Below, one piece after another: positions 9,093 to 16,827 of a stretch of 49,714 nt of DNA (position 1 is its first letter; every line of letters begins with the position of its first letter). The stretch comes from an uncultured Clostridia bacterium (GTDB lineage Bacteria; Bacillota; Clostridia; Lachnospirales; Lachnospiraceae), in contig CANRWA010000026.1 in NCBI GenBank assembly GCA_947643415.1, positions 1 through 49,714 of the forward strand, written 5' to 3'. The position numbers and the translations under genes are program-made. Below the pieces are notes generated by a model. It saw only the letters and a list, made by a program, of their open reading frames with translations. It made no database searches and was not told the DNA's origin.

Positions 9093-10562
9093 TCATCGTA
9101 CTCCAGGCATCCATTTTTGAAATAAATCAGCCTTCTGGGAATCCGTATAATACCATTGTTTGCGTTCACTGTCCCATTTTGCGCCTAATTTTTTTACCTC
9201 TTCTTTTTCTTTATATGGACATTTGATGTAATATCTATTTGCTTCTACAACTGCAGTTGCCGTTCCATGGGCATATGTATCCGGCTGTGCAAGGATTTCA
9301 TTAAAAAATCCAATTAGCTGTTTTGCCAACCCATGGTCTTCTATTATAATATAATGGTTTACTTTAGAATATTTTCCTCTATAGCTTATGCCGCTTAAAT
9401 TTGATCTCTCAGAATTATCTATCGACACATCTCCGTATATAAATTCTGATGGCGTATAATCACCTGTACTGACAATGACAATGTTATCTACAACAATGAA
9501 CTTTGCATGAACATTTTTATTCACTTTATAGCTGCAAGACTCAAGTTGATCCACTTGCTTAATCAAATATTTAAAGCTTTTTATGTGTTGAGGTTTCCGC
9601 TGACCATGCAGATCCCCATTCGCATCCACATATGTCTGTGATAGACATTTAACTTTAATTCCCTGTCTGCACTTGTCGAAAATAGCTCCAAAAATCCCCG
9701 GCCTTAGTCCTTTATTTTTTATATCACGATAATTGAATGCGGTCAATTCTTCTGCACATATATAAATCCTCTCTTGCGCTTTGGAAATAATGTCCCTAAT
9801 CTTTTCTTCAATTTTGATTGGTGAATCCTGGATAAATGGTGCGGTAAAATAATTCATTCCTACATTCCCACCATAAACTGTTTCCATTTCATAGTTATAA
9901 TTAGGGTGCGGATTCTGCCAATCAGGGAATCTGACAGAATGACTTAGCAAATTTGAGAAAAACATTTCTGATGTTTCACGTGATGCCGACGTGTCTTCTA
10001 CAAGCAGCATGAACTCAGCCTTGGGTTGATGATACCCTACAGTAAAATTAGAAGATGTAAGCCCTGTTACCGTCTTTCCGTCCTTATATTTTATATAAAC
10101 AGACTTAGAACGCAGGCTATATGACCGTCTTCTCCCAGAAAAGGAAGAGTACCTCACCGTAGATTTTCTTACACAGGTATGGTCAAAAACCTGCAGCATA
10201 TAGTTTTCGCTGTTCAATCTTTCGATATCTTCATAAATCTCTTTTGCCAATGAATATATCGTAACATTATGACGGTAAATCTCATTTGTTTCATATTCAT
10301 ATATGTCTTTAGGGTAACTGTCGTCATAGCCCTCCAATGGGATTGAAATAACAGTAACCTTGATTCCCCTATTTGCAAAAGATTTCATTTTTTCGTGCAA
10401 GACACCATTATTGTACCAATGCAGGCTCAAATATATTGCAGAGATATTGTCCGCTTCCCTGTCTAAAAAATCCAGAAATTTTTTTAATATCTCCACACTG
10501 GATCCCTTTTGATGGAGTTTTCGATTACTGGGATTTTCAAAAAAAAATATCGGTTCCATCAC
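9093..10562 (-). CDS. Phospholipase D-fold protein with C-terminal DUF5710 domain
   Basis: This 489-residue protein has two PLD-like halves. The second half carries a canonical HxKx4D motif (H352, K354, D359: HAKFIVVD) followed by STGDYTPSEF. The first half has only the trailing TGLTSSNFT signature at 167-175, with the His lost (SVYIKYKDGK). Residues 443-487 (YIKCPYKEK, then KLGAKWDSERKQWY) match DUF5710, a small domain often found on plasmid and phage primases and related nucleic-acid enzymes. It is therefore more likely a nuclease than a lipase, but with one intact HKD it would probably need to dimerise, as in Nuc/BfiI. The GTG at 10562 is seven bases after AGGAGG, and an adjacent in-frame ATG at 10559 is equally possible. 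It is the third gene of the operon, 117 bases after the RNase HI gene. It is clearly A+T-rich. Confidence 0.85.
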   Translation of the reverse strand: MMEPIFFFENPSNRKLHQKGSSVEILKKFLDFLDREADNISAIYLSLHWYNNGVLHEKMKSFANRGIKVTVISIPLEGYDDSYPKDIYEYETNEIYRHNVTIYSLAKEIYEDIERLNSENYMLQVFDHTCVRKSTVRYSSFSGRRRSYSLRSKSVYIKYKDGKTVTGLTSSNFTVGYHQPKAEFMLLVEDTSASRETSEMFFSNLLSHSVRFPDWQNPHPNYNYEMETVYGGNVGMNYFTAPFIQDSPIKIEEKIRDIISKAQERIYICAEELTAFNYRDIKNKGLRPGIFGAIFDKCRQGIKVKCLSQTYVDANGDLHGQRKPQHIKSFKYLIKQVDQLESCSYKVNKNVHAKFIVVDNIVIVSTGDYTPSEFIYGDVSIDNSERSNLSGISYRGKYSKVNHYIIIEDHGLAKQLIGFFNEILAQPDTYAHGTATAVVEANRYYIKCPYKEKEEVKKLGAKWDSERKQWYYTDSQKADLFQKWMPGVR

Positions 10563-10679
10563 TCGCCATCCTCCTATTTTTAAAATTTCACCACAATCAA
10601 ACTGCGTCTCTGTCTATTTATCCCACAGATAAACTTTGTATTTATCATTCTCTGCTCTTCATACATTTGTATAATCAGG

Positions 10680-11147
10680 TCAGGATTTGGGGTTATAGCC
10701 TTTATCAGGAATCAATACACCTTTCCGCGCCTTATGTACCATCTCATCACAACGCTTATTATTCATATGGATCTCATCCGTTATTTCAGCCTTTTTATAT
10801 CCTTTTACCCAAACAAATTCAACACTGTTTCTATTTTCCATAACTTCATCAAACAACTTCCATAAATCATGGTTATTGTTCTTTTTCTCATCTCCTTTAA
10901 CATGATTAACTACATACGTAGAATCTGTATATAGTTTTACGGAAGCCTCTTTGGGAATTTCCTTTAATGCTTCTATAACTGCAAGTAATTCCATACGATT
11001 GTTTGTAGATTTTATAAACCCTTGTTGTCTTTCTCTTTCTTTTTCCGTTTCATCCTGAATAATATTATTTTTTATGATAATTCCATATCCGCCAGTCCCT
11101 GGATTTGGGTCGCATCCACCGTCTGTCCAAATTAAAAAATCACTCAT
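10680..11147 (-). CDS. Ribonuclease HI
   Basis: This 155-residue single-domain RNase HI degrades the RNA strand of RNA:DNA hybrids with two metal ions. The carboxylates are D9 (WTDGGCDPNPG), E53 (NNRMELLAV), D75 (LYTDSTYVV) and D134 (KRCDEM). The His of the usual WVKGH loop (E. coli H124) is Tyr117 here (WVKGY); a His remains at 127 ahead of the last Asp. It lacks the N-terminal hybrid-binding domain, which is instead carried by the two protease genes of the same operon. The ATG lies inside the end of the upstream gene: the two overlap by eight bases (ATGAGTGA), with GGAGGG in the upstream coding sequence, so translation is coupled. It is unlikely to be the housekeeping enzyme given its context. 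Confidence 0.93.
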   Translation of the reverse strand: MSDFLIWTDGGCDPNPGTGGYGIIIKNNIIQDETEKERERQQGFIKSTNNRMELLAVIEALKEIPKEASVKLYTDSTYVVNHVKGDEKKNNNHDLWKLFDEVMENRNSVEFVWVKGYKKAEITDEIHMNNKRCDEMVHKARKGVLIPDKGYNPKS

Positions 11148-14100
11148 ATCTTCCCTCCATCAGTCCTTCAAGTTGTTTTCCTGTTAGCCTGTTCTCTTTA
11201 GCTAGAACCTCCGCAATCTTCCGGATTTTACCTTTTGCACTTTCTATGATTTCTATTGTGTTCTTCATCTCAGTCTTTAAGATTTCATTCACTTTAGCCA
11301 TGTATTCTCCTGCCAGTGCTGATTGAAGTACCTCATCCTTACTGAGGACAATCATCTGATCCTGTTCCATTCCATATGTGCATACCATTTGGAATGCGGT
11401 ATCAGTAGCATGCCGCAAGTCGCCGGATGCCCCTGTATTGAGCGACTTCTCCTTACCATAAAACACCTCTTCAGCCGCACGGCCTGCCAAAGAAATCCTT
11501 ATTCTTGCCAGGAGTTCATCTCTCGAATAATCTGCCACATTCTCCTGGTTTGCATGCTGCATATACCCACCATAATTACCCCTAGACTCGATCGTGATAT
11601 ATGAAGGTTTGTCCCCACTGATATAGGACACATACGCATGGCCGGCCTCATGAATAGCCACACTCTTGTAGTAATCCGGAGTATGCTCTTTCTTTTCACC
11701 ATGGTTGTACTCCTCAAGAGCGGTCAGCAGATCGTCATCCGTCATAGTTCCCGACTGTTTTATAGCATTACGGAATGCAAGTTCAAACACGTTCTGAAGC
11801 TCTGCAAGACTCTGTCCCGTAGTCCTCTCTGCAATATTGTGCGCTGTCTCTTCGGAAACAGCCGTGATATTCCTATCAGCAAGCATCTTAAGGAGATATT
11901 GTTCACGTTCACTTTCCCTCGGAAGATCCACACAAATCCTATTGTCGAAACGCCTGAGCAGAGCATCATCCAGTGAATCAATCCTATCACCCTCTCTTCC
12001 GGCTCCGAAGTTAGTAGCAGCCAGCACAAAAACAGGCTTATTGTGGTCAGCGCCAAGAAAACCATCCATCTCGGTAAGCAGGGCATTCAACATACTTTCT
12101 GTGTGATGAGTATTCTCTGAACCGGTTCTCTTCTTGCCGATGGCATCGATCTCATCAATAAATATAATAGCCGGCGCATATTTCCTCGCCTTTTCAAAGA
12201 TCCGCCTGATATTAGCCTCGCTCTCGCCTTCATATTTATTCATAAACTCTGTTGCACTGGTCTGGAAGAAGGCCACATCCGACTCACCTGCCATAGCTCT
12301 GGCAAGCATTGTCTTTCCAGTTCCCGGAGGTCCGTAGAGAAGAATCCCTTTCGGTGGTCTAATGCCATTCTTAATGAACTCTTTTGGTTTCGTAAGATAC
12401 TCCACAAAATACCGGAGATCTTCCTTCGCCTTTTCAGCTCCAATAACATCATAAAATTTAATATTGGGCCGCTCTACATCGGATAGAATTGAAGACAAAT
12501 CCTCGGATTCCACAGCCGTTTCCAACCTGAGATCATAAAATTCAATCTTGCCCACATCATAACGTTTGTCAACAAACCCTTTTCTCGTCTTATAGGTCAA
12601 TATCTGATGCCTGCGGGCAAGTGCATCCATTACTTCCTGACAACATACATCCCAATAGGCCACCTCCAGCTCATCTTCATAAAATTCCCTGTCAATAAAG
12701 CCTCTCGCACCTCTTTTAACCAGGTCGTTTTTCTCCCTGTCCGAATACTTATATTCGTACTTCCCTCCACATAAAATGTATATCGGAATGTCTTTGTTTT
12801 CTCCTGTCGCACGCAGAAACACATTACTTCCCACGGTTCTTGCATCTGCGATATTCAGGCTGTTTTCTGCACTATCCAATCCCAGTGTATAGTCAATTAC
12901 CCCAAAGAGAACATTCTCGGAACGGAGCATTCCCATAAATACATCACAATCCGTTGTGTCCTTCACAGTGATACCATTCTCTTTAAGAGAACCCGAAGGC
13001 CTATATTGCGTGGTTCCCAGTACGGGAATCACACCATTTATTTTGCCAGAATACAACTCTCTGATTTCATCCGTTGCTCCCGTAAAATCACAATCCCACT
13101 CTATTTTTTTGATCTTTTCGATGTTGTCCGGCAGCATCTTTTGCATCATCAGATTCATAAATTCATATAATTGCTGATCGATCAGCTTTCCGGCCAGCTT
13201 GGATGCATTCCTGGCATCGGCGCTTCCGCCCATGGAATAAAGCACAGTCTTCGCCAGTTTACTTTCCCCAATTCTCAAATTGTATCCATATCCCTGCTCT
13301 GTTTTTATAAGCTGATTCTCCACATCCTTTTCCACCACCCGCCTAAGGGCATCCGCTTTTAGGTGGTTAAACATGATAACGGTATGAGAAGACATTCTTG
13401 ATAGTATTTCAGAAGGAAAAAAAGGATTGTTTGTTTCCGGATTGATGTCTTTTTCCAAAGCATCCAGTACCAGCTTGTCTGGAAGCGCCGTCAGATTCTC
13501 ATCTTTTGCATCACGGTAACGCTGTTTGCCCGCATTTGTGGTAAATATTATAATGGTGTCTTTAAAAGATATATTCGTATCGTAATAACGGTCAAAACAG
13601 ATTCCGTCATCCAGTATCTGCAAAAATAACCGAACAACAGTGCCATGCGCCTTTTCTATTTCGTCGAACAAAAGCACACTATGCGGATTTTCATTCACAT
13701 AATCAGTCAGTACGCCCGGTTTGGAATTCTTCCAAAAAGTAGAAATACCGGTCAATTCCTCTACTGAATCGCCCCTGGGATATCCCGACATATCAAAACG
13801 TCTGAAAGGAAGACCCAGCTCGTCCGCAAATAACTGCGCCATGAAAGTCTTTCCCACACCAGAAGGTCCCGCGAACAAGAATACATTCCTTGGACCCTTT
13901 ATTTTCTCTTCCAAACGAGAACTTTTTTCCGCATGGAAAAAAGTTCTCTCTAATTTGTCAATTGCATCATCCTGCCCGAATACCTTCTCCTTGAGTTTCA
14001 CACCGATAGATTCGGCATGCATGACCAGCTGCTTAAATGATGCCTTCGTCTCCTTCCTATGTACTTTCTTCTCCAGATCGGGATTGACATATGGACCAGA

Positions 14101-15117
14101 CACTTTCATAAGTTCCTTCCGGTACACGTTATTCTCCGTTAATTCCCGATACAAGTCGCTCAAAGAGTGACCTCCCTGTTTGATATATTTCTTCATAAGT
14201 CTGTATGTGGTAGAATTCGTCTCCAGAATTCTCTCATAACTATTCTTTGCAAAGGCACGGCATCTTTGTAAGATCTCGTCAAAGTCCACATACTCCATGT
14301 CATACTTTTCAAAACGTTGTTTCAGTGCACGGTACTCATCTGAATTTTTCCATACTTTGCAGGCATCATCGACCCAGCCTGCAGGCGAATTCTCCATTGA
14401 AACCCCATCTCTGATTTTCGGATAAATCCTTCCCTTGTATATTTCGTCAAAACTATACAAAATTAACTTTGGATCGAATACAAATTCAAGCAATATGGCA
14501 TATAATGTAGCCACGTGATATCTGCCCACATAGTTTCCACATGTGATATCCGAATTTGAACTACCTGCAATATATAGAAGAATCTCAAGCCAGGGCTTAT
14601 TTTGGTTGGGACGTTCGGGTATGTGGAGCTCTCCGTACACTTCTTCTTCCTTCGTATGGTCAAAATTATACACTGTTGATTCCTCAAAGGAGATTTTACC
14701 CACAGGTTCTGCATAATCAGAAGGAACATCATTCACAAAGGCAAAGGGAAATTGCTCATCTATACCGTCTTTTTCACCCTCTCCTTGCGGATTGTCTCCA
14801 TCACCAGGACTTCCCTCCCCAAAAGGCAGAAACCCTTCCTTCTTCCAGCTGTCTTCCTCAATATAATCCTGTTTTCTGCCCTGGTAAACAAGCTTAAACC
14901 CTCCTATGCAGAACTCACCCATGTATTTTTCCGCAAGCATAAAGGCATACCGGAGACTACCCTCCTTATTTTCATCTTCCTTTTCAAACTCTGACCTGTA
15001 AGAAAAACTGCGATACAAAGCTCTGGAAAATCCATTCGTCTGCTCATAGCACTTCTTCCATTCATCATAGATACCGGTTTTTCTTCCTCTTTTTACTACG
15101 TAAATCAATTTTTTCAC
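11140..15117 (-). CDS. Hybrid-binding domain - AAA+ (Clp-like) - AAA+ (FtsH-like) - M41 protease, paralogue A
   Basis: This is the first gene of the accessory operon, 1325 residues. The viroplasmin/hybrid-binding domain is at 1-45 (YVVKRGRKTGIYDEW; Y6, W20, F38). An unrecognised region at about 110-345 is not shared with paralogue B. The Clp-D2-like AAA+ has GPSGVGKT 417-424, LLFDEIEK 482-489, TTNAG 526-530 and ADAR 633-636. A receiver-like segment spans about 733-835 (D742). The FtsH-like AAA+ has GPPGTGKT 929-936, FIDEIDAIG 986-994, an intact aromatic pore-loop region KYEGES 961-966 and fingers R1055/R1056. The M41 protease has HEAGH 1156-1160 and D1233. There are no membrane helices. The start is the GTG at 15117, six bases after GGAGGGG; a TTG at 15132 overlaps that ribosome site. 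The stop overlaps the RNase HI gene. Activity as an ATP-dependent metalloprotease is strongly suggested by intact motifs; targeting to hybrids is inferred. Confidence 0.9.
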   Translation of the reverse strand: MKKLIYVVKRGRKTGIYDEWKKCYEQTNGFSRALYRSFSYRSEFEKEDENKEGSLRYAFMLAEKYMGEFCIGGFKLVYQGRKQDYIEEDSWKKEGFLPFGEGSPGDGDNPQGEGEKDGIDEQFPFAFVNDVPSDYAEPVGKISFEESTVYNFDHTKEEEVYGELHIPERPNQNKPWLEILLYIAGSSNSDITCGNYVGRYHVATLYAILLEFVFDPKLILYSFDEIYKGRIYPKIRDGVSMENSPAGWVDDACKVWKNSDEYRALKQRFEKYDMEYVDFDEILQRCRAFAKNSYERILETNSTTYRLMKKYIKQGGHSLSDLYRELTENNVYRKELMKVSGPYVNPDLEKKVHRKETKASFKQLVMHAESIGVKLKEKVFGQDDAIDKLERTFFHAEKSSRLEEKIKGPRNVFLFAGPSGVGKTFMAQLFADELGLPFRRFDMSGYPRGDSVEELTGISTFWKNSKPGVLTDYVNENPHSVLLFDEIEKAHGTVVRLFLQILDDGICFDRYYDTNISFKDTIIIFTTNAGKQRYRDAKDENLTALPDKLVLDALEKDINPETNNPFFPSEILSRMSSHTVIMFNHLKADALRRVVEKDVENQLIKTEQGYGYNLRIGESKLAKTVLYSMGGSADARNASKLAGKLIDQQLYEFMNLMMQKMLPDNIEKIKKIEWDCDFTGATDEIRELYSGKINGVIPVLGTTQYRPSGSLKENGITVKDTTDCDVFMGMLRSENVLFGVIDYTLGLDSAENSLNIADARTVGSNVFLRATGENKDIPIYILCGGKYEYKYSDREKNDLVKRGARGFIDREFYEDELEVAYWDVCCQEVMDALARRHQILTYKTRKGFVDKRYDVGKIEFYDLRLETAVESEDLSSILSDVERPNIKFYDVIGAEKAKEDLRYFVEYLTKPKEFIKNGIRPPKGILLYGPPGTGKTMLARAMAGESDVAFFQTSATEFMNKYEGESEANIRRIFEKARKYAPAIIFIDEIDAIGKKRTGSENTHHTESMLNALLTEMDGFLGADHNKPVFVLAATNFGAGREGDRIDSLDDALLRRFDNRICVDLPRESEREQYLLKMLADRNITAVSEETAHNIAERTTGQSLAELQNVFELAFRNAIKQSGTMTDDDLLTALEEYNHGEKKEHTPDYYKSVAIHEAGHAYVSYISGDKPSYITIESRGNYGGYMQHANQENVADYSRDELLARIRISLAGRAAEEVFYGKEKSLNTGASGDLRHATDTAFQMVCTYGMEQDQMIVLSKDEVLQSALAGEYMAKVNEILKTEMKNTIEIIESAKGKIRKIAEVLAKENRLTGKQLEGLMEGRYE

Positions 15118-15298
15118 AAGGTACCCCTCCAAACGTTTTTTGTCACAGAATATAGCTTATCAACATACCCCCTCATTCCATCAACTGTCCTTTTCTAATT
15201 TACCTAGTACCTCTTCCGCCGTAAAACACCTCAATATCGTACATCTGATATCCATACCATTATTGTCACAATGTAAATATCCCACAAAGAGTTACTTT
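15118..15298. promoter_or_regulatory. Intergenic region upstream of the accessory operon, with an 11-bp palindrome
   Basis: This 181-base gap lies between malQ (upstream, same strand) and the protease operon. No malQ terminator and no convincing sigma-A promoter are visible, so read-through from malQ is possible. An inverted repeat ATTGT-G-ACAAT (minus strand; 15262-15272) could be an operator. A 24-codon ORF (15181-15255, minus) has no ribosome site and is not called. Confidence 0.35.
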
Positions 15299-16804
15299 TC
15301 AGTTCTCACCATTAAGCATTCCCACTCTCCCATATAGCTTCGTCATCTTCCTTATTTTCTCACACAGAGAATCGCTAAAAGCATCCTGATCCATACGCCA
15401 CTGCCAGTTATCTCCTATTGTAGATGGTGTATTGGTACGCGCTGTATTAGGCAGGCACAGATAATCCTGCATTGGGATCACACACAGGTCTGAGACACTT
15501 CCCATGGCAAGGCAGATCAGGTTCCATGTGAGCTTCTTCTTCGAGGCAAACCGTCCGCAGTTCATATAGCGTACTGCCACTGCCTTATCCTCTTTCGCCA
15601 TCTCATCCCAGCAACTGAATGTGGTGGCATTGTCATGTGTCCCTGTATACACCACAGAATTCCTGTCATAATGGTATGGCAGGTAATCGCTGTCCTCTCT
15701 GGAATCAAAGGCAAACTGAAGAACCTTCATTCCTGGAAAACCGGAATCCTTAAGAAGCTTTCGGACAGAGTCCGTCAGAAAGCCGAGATCCTCTGCTATG
15801 ATGGGAAGCTCTCCCAGTTCTTCCTGCAGTGCTGTGAAAAGATCCATTCCCGGTCCTGGTTCCCACTCACCATGTTCCGCTGTCTTATGTCCATATGGTA
15901 TCGCATAATATTCATCAAAACCACGAAAATGATCGATCCTCACCATATCATACCATTCATAACAGTTTCGGATACGGGAGATCCACCAGTCATAACCATT
16001 CTCCTTATGTATCTTCCAATTATAAAGCGGATTTCCCCAAAGCTGTCCTGTCTCAGAGAAAGCATCCGGCGGGCATCCGGCAACACCGATAGGCTGTCCA
16101 TCTTTGTCAAACTGGAAAAGTTCAGGATGTGCCCAGGTATCTGCGCTATCCAGGGCGACATAGATCGGTATATCACCAATGATCTTCACACCCTTTTTGT
16201 TGGCATATGCCTTCAATGCCTTCCACTGACAGGAAAATTCATACTGCAGGAACTCATAGAAATACACATCGTCCATCCATTTATTCTTATAAGAAACCAT
16301 AGCTTCCGGCTTGCGGAGACGGATGTCTTCTTCCCATTCCAGATAGCTCTTTCCATTCTTGCTGTCTTTCACTGCCATGAACAGGGCATAGTCCGGAAGC
16401 CATTCACTGTTCTTCTGGACAAAGGCATTGAATCCCGCATCCGATTCAATGCCACTCCGACCAAAAGCTTTGCGGAGCAGGGCAAACCGTTTCTCATACA
16501 GCACACCATATCTGACACGGCGGGCGTCTGTCCCCTCTGCCGCCTCCTCACACTCCTGTGTCTGCAGATATCCCTTCTTTACCAGATCATCCAGAGAGAT
16601 AAAATAGGGATTGCCGGCAAATGTAGAAAAGGATTGATAGGGAGAATCCCCATACCCTGTAGGGCCCATGGGAAGGATCTGCCAATAACTCTGCCCTGCC
16701 CTTGCAAGTTTATCTACAAATTCGTACGCGCACCGGTCAAAACAGCCAATTCCATATCGGGATGGAAGGCTTGCCACCGGAAGTAAAATACCACTATTTC
16801 TCAT
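15299..16804 (-). CDS. malQ: 4-alpha-glucanotransferase (amylomaltase)
   Basis: This 501-residue GH77 enzyme transfers alpha-1,4-glucan segments between maltodextrins and acts in glycogen and maltose turnover in the cytoplasm. Visible family marks are the N-terminal GILLPVASLPSRYGIG, the nucleophile region MVRIDHFRGF, the acid/base IIAEDLGF and the third-Asp region TGTHDN. Length is typical for bacterial MalQ. It lies 23 bases after the PrsA-like gene on the same strand, so it is probably the last core gene of the pth-mfd-prsA-malQ series. It fits functionally with glgC/glgD at 28815-31210. Confidence 0.95.
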   Translation of the reverse strand: MRNSGILLPVASLPSRYGIGCFDRCAYEFVDKLARAGQSYWQILPMGPTGYGDSPYQSFSTFAGNPYFISLDDLVKKGYLQTQECEEAAEGTDARRVRYGVLYEKRFALLRKAFGRSGIESDAGFNAFVQKNSEWLPDYALFMAVKDSKNGKSYLEWEEDIRLRKPEAMVSYKNKWMDDVYFYEFLQYEFSCQWKALKAYANKKGVKIIGDIPIYVALDSADTWAHPELFQFDKDGQPIGVAGCPPDAFSETGQLWGNPLYNWKIHKENGYDWWISRIRNCYEWYDMVRIDHFRGFDEYYAIPYGHKTAEHGEWEPGPGMDLFTALQEELGELPIIAEDLGFLTDSVRKLLKDSGFPGMKVLQFAFDSREDSDYLPYHYDRNSVVYTGTHDNATTFSCWDEMAKEDKAVAVRYMNCGRFASKKKLTWNLICLAMGSVSDLCVIPMQDYLCLPNTARTNTPSTIGDNWQWRMDQDAFSDSLCEKIRKMTKLYGRVGMLNGEN

Positions 16805-16827
16805 AAAAACTCCAATCCCACAACTGG

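Noticed and set aside
15181-15255. A 24-codon minus-strand ORF in the leader of the accessory operon (ends KLEKDS)
   Set aside because: There is no ribosome site ahead of its ATG and no known similarity. It could be a leader peptide or a gene remnant, but the evidence is too thin.
15635-16786. A 383-codon plus-strand open frame opposite malQ
   Set aside because: It is a shadow of the well-conserved malQ coding sequence and resembles no protein family.
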